NCBI GenBank assembly: GCA_036927565.1
Contig: JAYESD010000007.1
Location: 2,625,644-2,689,643 of the forward strand
Direction of reading: 5' to 3'
From: Tuctoria greenei
Taxonomy: Eukaryota; Streptophyta; Magnoliopsida; Poales; Poaceae
DNA length: 64,000 bases
A program made the translations under genes and the position numbers. Shown here one piece after another: positions 10,646-20,838 of this stretch. Position 1 is the stretch's first letter. Each line of letters begins with the position of its first letter. The notes under the pieces are model-generated. The model made no database searches and was not told the origin of the DNA. It saw only the letters and a list, made by a program, of their open reading frames with translations.

Positions 10646-11413
10646 CTACTCGTCGGAGTCCTCCTCAACCTCCATCTCCGGGTCTTCTTCTTCTGAGTCT
10701 TCTCTTGAGTTCTCGGGGGAGTTCATGCGGCGATCCGGAGAGTTCGGGTCCCAAGGCTCCACGTCCGAAGCGTACTGCGGAGAGTTAGGATCAACTCCAG
10801 TGATCCTCGTGTAGCGTCGTCGAAGTCGCTCGTAGCGGTCGACCAAGTCCCTGCTGTCCTGCAGCTCCTGCTGACAACGCTGGAGTCGCGAAGACAACTC
10901 CACAACGTCGTCCACCAGCCTCTCGCACTGGGGGTGAGTCAAGCGCCCCTCGACGTCACGTCCAGTGAAGGCGGCTGTGCCACTAGGGCGCTGAGGGGTG
11001 TACGCGTGCTCCGTGCACCCAAGAAGGAACCTGTGGGCGTGGCTCCAGTAGGTGGTCGCCTCCCACGTGGCGTCCTCCTCAGCTGCACGCTGGGAGCTCC
11101 TCCAGGCCGGAGAGAAGTGCGAGTGCAGCAACTCCGAGTCGTAGTAGACGGCCAGCTGAGAAGTCCACTCCAGCTCACCAGTATAGGGTGCAAAGACCCT
11201 AGTGGTGTGGTAGACTAAGCGGACACGGTACTCACGGTACCCCGCAGCTCGAAGAAGAGAACGAAGACGGACGCGCATCCTCGAAGCAGCACTCCCGTTG
11301 GAGAACAGCGTCGTCTCCCTCCGGGGTGTGTAAGGTGCGGAGCGACTGGCTAGGGCGTGCTGAGGGACACGACCTCCAGTCGACTTACGGGCCGTCTGCT
11401 TAGTCCGCGCCAT
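10646..11413 (-). CDS. Histone H3 N-terminal tail mimic protein (extra ORF of element A)
   Basis: An intact 255-residue ORF. Residues 1-14, MARTKQTARKSTGG, are identical to the start of histone H3, including R2, T3, K4, T6, R8, K9, S10 and T11 (H3 numbering). Similarity then weakens but continues: RVPQHALAS aligns with H3 KAPRKQLAT, and RSAP with KSAP after a four-residue gap. K14 and K27 become R, K18 becomes H, and the K23 segment is missing. Residues 41-150 are Arg- and aromatic-rich and I do not recognise them; no histone-fold core is seen. Residues about 161-203 look like a coiled coil. DPNSP occurs at 208-212 and 222-226. Residues 236-255 are almost all acidic or Ser. The ATG directly follows tttgtag, a plausible 3' splice site with a ctaac branch point about 50 nt upstream. 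Function unknown; a chromatin-factor decoy or tether is my inference. Confidence 0.93.
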   Translation of the reverse strand: MARTKQTARKSTGGRVPQHALASRSAPYTPRRETTLFSNGSAASRMRVRLRSLLRAAGYREYRVRLVYHTTRVFAPYTGELEWTSQLAVYYDSELLHSHFSPAWRSSQRAAEEDATWEATTYWSHAHRFLLGCTEHAYTPQRPSGTAAFTGRDVEGRLTHPQCERLVDDVVELSSRLQRCQQELQDSRDLVDRYERLRRRYTRITGVDPNSPQYASDVEPWDPNSPDRRMNSPENSREDSEEEDPEMEVEEDSDE

Positions 11414-11628
11414 CTACAAACATTTGAAAAGAAGAGAGTGAGATTAATAATTAATAAATCAAGTTAGAATAAAAACAATAAGCAAAGCAAGGTAAGAAGC
11501 ACAAGGGTTGAGATGGAGAGCACAAAGTTTTGGAAATACTATTTCATATGAAAATAGTATAGTCCTTAATTTTCGGCCATTTCTAACTAGGCTTGCGTCC
11601 TACGGGCAACACGGCTCTGATACCACTT
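11414..11628 (-). other. Leader of element A: PBS, imperfect hairpin and splice-acceptor-like tract
   Basis: The PBS tggtatcagagcc (plus-strand coordinates 11613-11625) lies three bases from the 5' LTR and matches the 3' end of plant initiator tRNA-Met. A near-perfect palindrome around CATATG lies at 11536-11560. A T-rich tract with ctaac (11463-11467) leads to tttgtag against the ORF1 ATG. Minus-strand reading throughout. Confidence 0.8.
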
Positions 11629-14600
11629 TGTCACGCCCGGTCATCGTAAAGATGAACAGACGCTAACCACATGTACGCCAGGATCAGTTGAATCGTACAT
11701 GCGTTGACGAAAGTGAAATACCATTACATTGCCATGTTCGAAATACATCAATAGTCTTACAGAACGACCCGAAGGTCTACAAAATACACTCCACAAATAT
11801 TTACAACACTAAACAGTTCAACACTACAGAAAGCAAGATAGATAAGCGGGCTTCGTCTCCACAGGCAGCCGTTGCGCGTGAGGTCGCCAGCCTAGGCCAA
11901 GTCCTCCGGGTTGACGTAGAAGTCCTCCGGTGCAGCTTCCTCTTCTTCATACTCTAAAGGAGAATTAAACGCTTGAGTACATAGAGTACTCAGCAAGTGC
12001 GGGAAGAGAATGACATGATTGGCTAGGGCAAGGAAAAGGCCAAATATGGCTTAGCACTATGCTTAGAACCTATCCTTAGCTTTCAATTATCAATATCATA
12101 ATTCAATAAATAATCAACACATGGTTAATGATAATGAAAGTACTTGAATCATAATGAGCCATCATTTCCCAACCATAGACTAATTATGAACTGGCCCCAA
12201 GCCGCTCTTGTCCGTGAGCACGGCTGTCATGACAGTTTTACCAAATCTCTGCAGAGAGTGTACCCTTTCCCCACAAGCAGTGATTTCATCCCCTGTTGCC
12301 AGGTGGACTATGTGAACCTCCCTGATTGCCCGTGGTAGCTAACCACATTACACACTTCCTTTGGTGTGAGGCCAGGAGATCACAACATGGTCTTTACAAA
12401 GGTACTCCCGATTAGTGCTAGCCCTCTAAGGTTTCCACCACTGGGGATTCTCGGAGTAACCCTCCGCCCCAGAGCCCCCTCTTGAGCCTTGCGGTTCCAA
12501 GAGCAGATCACCCGCATCATTCCCCGCACCATCCAACCACTAGCAGTTCATCGGGAGAAACCTAATTAATTGACCAAGCTGCCCCATCTCAGTCTCGTGG
12601 TGGTACTATAGAGCTTAGTGGCTTCCTCCATAAACCGGTCCTTAGAATCCGGTGGTAACAAACCCCAATCCCGGGTCTCGTGCAAAATGCACCATACCAA
12701 AGCTAACCAACCACCAGATTCCTATCCACTAACATTATGTAAATTCATCACCAAATTAAAGTAATCATAAAGTTGAGCATAGAACATTTGTATGAAAACC
12801 CAATCCCAACATCTAAGCATGGCTAAGCATAATTAAAGTCTATCTACTTCCCATCCCATTTCAGGTAACAAGGAATGGTAAGGAACAGGGCATGTAAACA
12901 TGTAGTAGGACATCAATTTTAATTAGCATGCAACTAGCTAATTCCCTAAAATAGGTACAAGATGGTCAAGGGCACTTGCCTTCGTTGGAGACTTGAGAAT
13001 TGACGAAGTCTTGGTCTTGGAAGTTGAGGTTAGGGTCGTAGAACGACTCTAGATATATGCCCAAGCAATGGCAAGAATACAATAAAGCTAAATAAGTAAA
13101 GGCACGCAAAACAATGCATTCACACATACACATAGGCACAAAATTCTACACTAATGCGTCCCTACGAGGTATTTATCATTTATCATGGTCAAAGTATGCA
13201 TTTTATATTTTTCCAAGAATTTTGGGATTTTATTATAGCCTAAAACCAATTTTATTGAATTTTCTATAGCAAAAATGTATTTTAAAACCTTTATAATAAT
13301 TAATCCAGGGACCAAATATACTTTATCTGAACTCTACAATTAATTCACAGCATAAAATAATTTATAAACATTTTTCATAGCATTTCTACACTTATTCATC
13401 ATTTTTATCTAATTTCTATACCTTAAATACAATTAAAAACCCTATTCAGCAAATAAATAAAAGTCCAGGGGCTAGATAAATAGTTTCCTACACTGTACAG
13501 GGCCTAAATACACTATTCTACCAAATTACAGGGGTTAGAATGCTTAAATAAATGATTAAAACCAATTTTTAGGGTTCCAGGGGCTAGTCTGCGAATTCTG
13601 GGGGCTAGATTTCAATTCTGGAGAAGTCCAGGGGGTAGCAACGAAGTTTCCAGGGGCCTGGGTGAAAACGCAGAGGCGGGAAAGGCGTTTTGAACTTGGG
13701 CCGTTGGATCTCAAATGGACGGCTCGGATTTTATTATGCCGAAACGGTATGGGGTTTTAATCGTGGCCGTTGGGGCTCTACCGATGGCCCAGATTGGGCC
13801 ACGTCGCCCCCGGCGACGTCGGCGGCGGCCGGCGCGGCGGCGCTGGGCGCCCGCGGCGGCGAGCTCGCCGGAGACGGCCAAAACGGCGAAAACGCCACCG
13901 GTTCTAAGCGCCAAGTACACAGAACGGAAGAGGAGAGGGTGAGGAGCATACCTAGGGGGGTTGCGAGGTCCGAAGTTGGCCGGAGAGAGGTCGGCGGCGA
14001 GAGGGGCGGTGGTTGGCGTCGGTGCACGTCGGATCCGGCGATCCTCCGGCGATCTCCCCACGCAGACTTGCCTGGCGTGTTCCTGGTGACACGGCGACGA
14101 GGTTAGCGGGGTAGATGAGGTGTTGCAACCGTCGGTTAGCCGGGAACGCGCGAGACAGACCTGGGGACGGCGAGGCTAGGGTTATGGCGCGGGGAAGGGG
14201 AAAATGAGGGAGACGGCGAGGTTTTAAGGAGCAGGGGGGTGCGGTGGTTGTAGGCGCGTGCGAAGAGGGGTTCCCCCGGGCGGTTTTCGTCGTGGGCGAG
14301 GTGGTTGAAGAGGGGCGCGCGAAGTGGGCGCGGGGTGGCGGTTTCATGCGCGGCGCGGGAAGGAAGAGAGGTGGGGGACGGCGCCGACATGCGGGCCCTG
14401 CCCGGCAGAGAGAGGGAGAGAGGGGAGGGCGCAGTGGGCTGGCGGGGGAGGGAGGAAATTGGGCCAGGGGGAGGGAATTCGGCCCAAAGGGGCTTTAATT
14501 CCTTTTTCTTTTTCTTTTCTATTCATTTCTTTTGATTTTGAATTCAAATTCAATTTGAACCGTTTGCTACTCGTTTAGACACCAAAAATTCACAAGAAAA

Positions 14601-14658
14601 TGCATGCTACAATGATCAAGGTTTGAGCAAATTTTGAACATGAAATATGGGTGTTACA
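11629..14658 (-). repeat. 5' LTR of element A (3030 bp)
   Basis: Same length as the 3' LTR, offset 8964 bp, with about five substitutions. It ends ...gggtgttaca and is followed by the TSD gtgat (14659-14663). It would carry the element's promoter; I did not find a TATA box I would defend. Confidence 0.97.
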
Positions 14659-14663
14659 GTGAT
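14659..14663. repeat. Target-site duplication of element A (right copy)
   Basis: gtgat, identical to 2660-2664. The intact pair, against the empty site near 26344 in the other B LTR, confirms a clean integration. Confidence 0.95.
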
Positions 14664-16410
14664 TTTTGGACACTCCTGCAGAGAGTTATGGAATTTTGAA
14701 GTTGAACAATGCTGCTGGAAATTTGAAAATTGTTGAGTGGCTGACAGTGAGGCCCACTGTCAGCACCTTCTTCAACCTCCAGTCGCATCCACCAGTTCGC
14801 GCCCAGTGCACAGCTCGACACGAATGATATTCGTCCATTCCCGCTCCTATAAGCAAGGAATGACCAAGGTACATAAAGCAAAAATGTTCTTTGAACCTTG
14901 TAACACACATGTGACAACATGTCAAGGCATGAAAAAGACCAGAAGGTGGCCGGCGGTGGCGGCCATGAGGTCAGCTCCGATGAACATAGCACGTGAGGGA
15001 CTCAATTTGATGCGGATCACGCCTAAAAGCATCCTAGACACTCAAGGAACATGATTGTGCACTTAAATCGGGTCGAACACAGCTCTAAATATGAGCTCGA
15101 TGGTGAACCCGAGCTCTCTCCAATGGTGATGGGGAAAACTTGAAGAACACCCTATATGTTCGATTATTGTGGATGGGACTTGATGCAGTGGATGCGCCTA
15201 GTCATCTATAAACTATTACTTAATGGAATTAAAGGATGTTTGCACATGAAAACTGAATCAAAGCGAATACCTAGCTTCAATACGATGAACTTGCTTTCAG
15301 GAATTTTAAGAATACGAACAGAATATTTAAGGAAATTGAGTGCGGTCTTCACCGTGAGCTATAAGGGGTGCTGGCGATTATTTTCTATGTGGGAGTCGAA
15401 GCTTGAGAACACTTGTGTGGAGCTGTCCCGGTGGAGCAGAGGAGCTCCTCCCCGGCAGCCCAAAATCGACGGTGGAAAGCTGAAATTAAACGAGCGCACG
15501 GTTGAGGAAATGAATAACCAATTAGACTAGATGGTATAGAAGAATGTTGCGCGCCACTTTTCTGTGGAGCTCGGGATCAAACCACGGCTGGTTCGCGAGC
15601 TGTGGCTGAAACGGCGATGAACGTCACTGTGTGCGTTTCTATGAGAGTATGCGCGCTGGGGAGCGAGAGAGAGAGAGAGAGAGCAAGAGTGGATACCTAG
15701 ATGTTTCTTTCAAGTGATAAGGGCGTCTGCCTGGGATCAACTCACGACAAAATATCGCGTCGTATACGTCAAAAATGAAGGCGGCAACTCTGTTTCAGCG
15801 GTAAGCAGAGGCTGACCCGTGCCCCCACATGGCAGGCACACATGACACCGCCAAGTTCAAAATTAAATTGAAAATAGTAAACAATGTCCAAAAATCATGA
15901 AATTTTATGGGTAAGCTAAGATTGATGTGAGGAACAACCTGGTGCGCTCAGATTTCAAATTGGAGAAAGTTTGAGTCAAATTCAAATTCAAATTTGAATT
16001 TAAATCCTATTTCAAACAAACCCTTGAAATAAATAGTAAATAGACTCCAAAAATTACGAAAATTGGCAGTGGAGTTATTTGAAATATTTGAAATCAATTG
16101 GGTGATTACATTAAATTAATTTGTGGAGTTTGAACATGAGCCATCAAAATCCAAGTTACTGTACAATGAATCTAATTTTGTGAAAATTGTTTTAACCTCC
16201 AACATACTTTGTACTATTGTTAATAACCTAATTATGAGTCATATGGTGCAGTATACCCTCATATTAACAAATGAACATGAGTTAAAGAAAAGTTTTGAAG
16301 CTCTCTGATTTCATGTGTAGACATCAATTTATGTGGGAAGCACTTCTTATATTTGAAACAGATTCACATAATTGATGAGAAAAGTGTTTACAAAAGTTAG
16401 GGACTTTACA
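14664..16410 (-). repeat. Left LTR of element B, last piece
   Basis: Matches about 26350-28116. Ends ...agggactttaca, followed by ttcctccccccttaaaag (16411-16428), the reversed PPT of B. Contains a GA microsatellite near 15664-15683 that is longer in the other LTR (27351-27376). Confidence 0.9.
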
Positions 16411-16471
16411 TTCCTCCCCCCTTAAAAGAATCTCATCCCTAGATTACAAAAGAAAGAACAAGGAAGGAGAT

Positions 16472-17637
16472 CTACTGAACATATGCCGTTAACAAATTCG
16501 GATAGTTCGATCTAAGGAAATCCTTGATTTCCCACGTTGCTTCATCAACGGTGTGGTTGCTCCACAAGACCTTGTAAAAGTGTAAGGTGCGGCTTCTTGT
16601 GGCGTGAGTTTTCGCATAAATGATCTTGACCGGATGCTCAGAATAAGTGAGATCAGGTTTGTAGAGCTTCAAAATCATCCATGCGGACATCAGTTGGGAA
16701 TTTGAGACACTTCCGCAGCTGAGAGATGTGGAATACATTATGAACCCCAGAGAGAGGCGCCGGTAACTCAAACCGATAGGCCACAGGTATGCAATTTTCA
16801 ATCACCGCAAACGGCCCAATGAAACGTGGAGCTAGCTTCCCTTTTACTCTGCAGCTACGAATCCCTTTCATCAGAGATACCCGAAGGTAAACGTTATCTT
16901 CGATGTCGAAGTGAAGAGGTCGACATCGTTTATCCGCATAGCTCTTATGTCGAGATTGAGCAGCCTTGAGATTGGCTTGGATCACTCACACTCGTTCTTC
17001 AGCTTCTGACAAGATCAATGCTATATATCACGCTTTCACCCGACTCACACCAATTCAATGATGTGCAGCACTTCCTGCCATAGAGAGCTTCATATGGCAC
17101 CATCTGGATACTAGCTTGATAGCCATTGTTGTATGAGAACTCCGCCAATGGTAAGTGATCATCCCAGTTCTTACCATGGTGGATGGCACAAGCTCGTAGC
17201 ATGTCCTCAAGGACTTGATTCACCCGCTTAGTCTGACCATCAGTTTGTGGATGATAAGCAGAGCTTCGAATCAACTTGGCACCCAATGATGCATGAGCTG
17301 CTCCCAAAATCGATCAACAAACAAGGCTCCATGATCTGAAATGATAGTGTGGGGCACTCCATGCAAGCACATGATCCTTGTGATATACAACTCTACATAC
17401 TTGGGAGCATGATATGTTGTGCTGACCGGGATGAAATGTGATGACTTGGTAAGTCGATCAACTATCACCCAAATGGAGTCATGCTTGTGGAAAGTGAGAG
17501 ATAACCCAACAATGAAATCCATGCTGATGTCTTCCCACTTCCATGTCGGTATGTTCAAGGGTTGCAACTGTCTGGCTTGCCTCAAATGGTCGGCTTTCAC
17601 TCATTGACATGTATCACATTCGGATACATACTTTGCT
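16472..17637 (-). pseudogene. Element B integrase and chromodomain remnant
   Basis: Three overlapping minus-strand frames in different phases give the integrase core (MDFIVGL, IISDHGA, HPQTDGQT then K in place of the catalytic E), the C-terminal GPF/HNVFHISQL segment and a chromodomain-like end (YKVLWSNHTVDEATWE). Upstream, CDTCQ of the zinc finger is followed by a stop. Frameshifts near 16700, 16990 and 17280 mean no integrase can be made. Confidence 0.85.
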
Positions 17638-17897
17638 GCCTCCCTCTTCATTCGGGACCACCAATATCTCTTCTTTATGTCTTGTTACATCTTGTTGCTA
17701 CCCGGATGAATAGAATACTTGGACAAATGAGCTTCATCCAAGATCTTCTTCCAAAGTTCCATATCACGAGGTACGACTATACGGTCTTTAAACCAAATAG
17801 TACCGTGATCATCACATCAAAATCATTTCATATCACACTCCTTCATTCTCCTTTTGATGTGCGACATCCCTATGTCTTTCTTCTGAGCCTCTACAAT

Positions 17898-18485
17898 CTA
17901 TTCCCAGATGGTGGGAATGAGAGCAAGATTATAGAGTGCTCCATATGGAACCAAGTATAGACTTGGCTCGTCCTCTTCCATCAGAGTGATGAACAGATGG
18001 TTGACATGGGACTTGTAGCTCAAATATCTGCAAACCACATTCGCCTTGCCAGGATGGTAGTGGATTTCAATCTCATAGTCTTTGATCAACTCTAACCATC
18101 TCCGTTGTCGCATATTCAAGTCTTTCTGGGTGAAGATGTACTTCAAACTCTTGTGATCAGTGTAGAGATGCACTAGATTGCCCAATAGATAGTGCCTCCA
18201 CATCTTCAATGGAAGCACCACGGCAGCGAGTTCAAGATCATGAGTCGGATAATGTTATTCATGATCCCGAAGTTGTCGGGACCCATACGCGATCACTCTT
18301 CTATTTTGCATGAGTACACAACCAAGACCAATGCCAGATGCATCACAATAGACATCAAATGGTTTGGTTGTGTCCGGTTGAGCCAACATCGGTGCTTTTG
18401 TGAGGTGTTTCACCAATGCTTGAAATGTTTCTTCACATTCTTTAGTCCATACATACTTTGTTCTCTTCTTCAGCAGTTCTGTCAA
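17898..18485 (-). pseudogene. Element B RNase H remnant
   Basis: Frames with FDVYCDASGIGLGCVLMQ, then YTDHKSLKYIFTQ and YHPGKANVV, the RNase H signature of Ty3/gypsy. They are separated by a stop near 18255 and a frame change. The region 17638-17897 is the decayed RNase H-integrase linker. Confidence 0.85.
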
Positions 18486-18581
18486 TTGTTTAGCTATCTT
18501 TGAGAAACTTGGAATGAACCTCCAATAATAGCCAGCTAAGCCAAGGAAACTGCGATCTTCATGTACGGACTTGGGATATTT

Positions 18582-19175
18582 CTATTTTAGGACTTGTAAA
18601 TTTTTGCTTGGATCAACTGCAATACCATCACACGAGATGATGTGCCCTAGAAATGGCACTTGGCTGATCCACAACTCACACTTGCTAAACTTTGCATACA
18701 GTTTGTGATCCATTAACTGTTTAAGCACAATATGCAAGTGTTTAACATGATCTTGTTTGGATTTAGAATAAACCAAGATGTAGTCAATGAATACCATGAC
18801 AATCTTGTCTAACTCCAGCATGAACACCAAATTCATGAGACACATGAAGTGAGCCGGTGCATTGGTCAACCCAAAGGACATGACGATATACTCATATAGC
18901 CCATACCTCGTCGAGAATGCGGTTTTAGGAATGTCCTCAGGTCGAATCTTAATCTGATGATAACCTGAACGAAGGTCCATCTTTGAAAATACCCTAGCAC
19001 CCACTAGTTGATCGAATAAGATATCAATGCATGGTAGTGGATACTTGTTCTTGATGGTGACAGCATTCAGTGGACGGTAGTCCACACACAACCTCAAAGT
19101 CTCATCCTTCTTCTTCGCAAAAAATGTCGAACGGCCCCAAGGTGATGAACTTGGGAGAATAAAACCCTTGCTCAA
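18582..19175 (-). pseudogene. Element B reverse transcriptase remnant
   Basis: A frame of 197 residues with LCVDYRPLNAVTIKNKYPLP, DLRSGYHQIKI and MSFGLTNAPAHFM. The catalytic box is FIDY where FIDD is expected, so a catalytic Asp is lost. The frame is out of phase with the protease frame. Confidence 0.88.
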
Positions 19176-20509
19176 TAAGCATTCATCCGCTCCTTCAATT
19201 CCGCAAGTTCCTTCGGTGCCATCCTATACGGCTTCCTCAAGATTGGCATGGTTCCTGGAACAAGTTCAATCTTGAACTCTACGTCACGTTCTGGTGGCAT
19301 GCTAGGAAGATTGTGAGGAAATACGTCTATATATTCACACACCACTGGGATATCCTCAAGCTTCGTGGCCCTTGTGTGATGCACCGCTGAGACTCTTGGT
19401 GCGGTATCCAAAAGATTTAAAGTGTTGCAACCATGGAATTGAGAATTCAGTTGGACAGTCTGCGAGCTGATATCAAAGATAGCTCCATGATGTGTCAACC
19501 ATGACATCCCCAAGATGAGGTCAATCTGCTGACCTTCCAAGATGATGAGGTTCACCGGATAGATACTTCCACCCATGCACAGAGGTGCTCGAGAAACAAC
19601 CTCATTAGCTGAAATATTGCCTCCTGGTGAACTGATATGGAATGGATGTGAGATAGTCACAATTGGCACTTGATGTTTCAACACAAAAGACTTGCTCACA
19701 AAGTTATGAGTAGCTCCAGAGTCAAATAGAGCGACTTCTGGTTGATCATATAAAGTAAACATGTCTGCTAAAATATGTTCTCCTTCTGGAAATTCCACAC
19801 ACAACCTCAACGTCTCATCCTTCTTCTTCACAAACAACGCAGAACAACCCCAAGGTGATGAACTTGGGCAAATAAAACCCTTGCTCAATAAGTCATTTAG
19901 CTGCTCCTTCAATTCAGCAAGTTCCTTCGGTGCCATCCTATACGGCTTCCTTGAGATTGGCATGGTTCCTGGCGTAAGTTCAATTTTGAACTCGATGTCA
20001 CGTTCTGGTGGCATGCCTGGAAGATCGTCAGGAAACACGTCTGGATATTCACACACTACGGGGATATCCTCAAGCTTCTTCGCACTGGTGTGATGCACTG
20101 CTGAGACTCTTGGTGCGGTATCCAAAAGATTTAAAGTGTTGCTACCATGGAATTGAGAATTCAGTTGGACAGCCCGCGAGCTGATATCAAAGATAGCTCC
20201 ATGATGTGTCAACCATGACATCCCCAAGATGAGTTCAATCTGCTGACCTTCCAAAATGATGAGGTTCACCAGATAGATACTTCCACCCATGCATAAAGGT
20301 GCTCGAGAAACAACCTCATTAGCTGAAATATTGCCTCCAGGTGAACTGACACAAAAAGGATGTGAGACAGTCACAATTGGCACATGATGTTTCAGCACAA
20401 AAGACTTGCTCACAAAGTTATGAGTAGCTCCAGAGTCAAACAGAACAACTACTGGTTGATCATGTAAAGTAAACATGCCTGCTAAAACAGGTTCTCCTTC
20501 TGGAATGTC
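19082..20509 (-). repeat. 714-bp tandem duplication of protease-RT start in element B
   Basis: Landmarks repeat at a constant 714-bp offset: ccacacacaacctca at 19082 and 19796, and gttctccttctgga at 19777 and 20491. The copies differ by several percent, so the duplication is not recent. 714 is divisible by three, which kept the frame open. Confidence 0.9.
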
Positions 20510-20689
20510 CTCAATTGTAGCATAATTAACACTAGCAGACTTCGATGAAGCTTTCTTTTTAAGTTCATAGTGCTGATTAGAATTTTTGGAAGAGGACAAA
20601 TGTACACAGTCATGTTCCGTCTTGCGATGTTCCCGTGCTAAATGCATCCTCTGCCTTCCACTGAATTGGGGTGGACTGACAACCTGCAC
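19172..20689 (-). pseudogene. Element B protease region carrying two retropepsin domains
   Basis: A 505-codon open frame containing two copies of the same module: DSGATHNFVSKSF, then LILGMSWLTHHGAIFD, then PDVFPDDLPGMPPERD and on into the first RT residues (KKKDETLRLCV). The second copy begins directly after the truncated RT start of the first. At nucleotide level this is a 714-bp tandem duplication (19082-19795 and 19796-20509). The frame stops in the second RT start because of a small indel (near 19172). The polyprotein could not be processed normally. Confidence 0.88.
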
Positions 20690-20838
20690 ATCTTGCAGAG
20701 ATGGGGCTGCAAGAGTGAGATCATACTACTGTGGTGGAGAACCAGGACACACTTGCACGCTTTGCTAAGGTGCAAGTAAAGCCTCCACCGGATAGGAGTG
20801 ATACCGAATATGCGGTGGTTGCTCACTCGACCAAAGCT

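Larger units (their letters stand above)
2665..14658 (-). mobile_element. Element A: complete, very young Ty3/gypsy chromovirus (Del/Tekay-like) with an extra histone-H3-tail ORF
   Basis: A full-length element of 11,994 bp on the minus strand. It has a 5-bp TSD gtgat on both sides, two 3030-bp LTRs (TGTAACACCC...GTGACA in element orientation), a PBS matching initiator tRNA-Met, a PPT, an intact gag-pol of 1508 codons, and a further intact ORF of 255 codons between the 5' LTR and gag. By eye I find about five single-base differences between the LTRs (near 4696, 4951, 5054, 5436 and 5643), about 0.17%. At the commonly used grass rate of 1.3e-8 substitutions per site per year this is of the order of 60,000 years. 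Long LTRs and a C-terminal chromodomain fit the Del/Tekay lineage. Nothing visible prevents autonomy. Confidence 0.95.
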
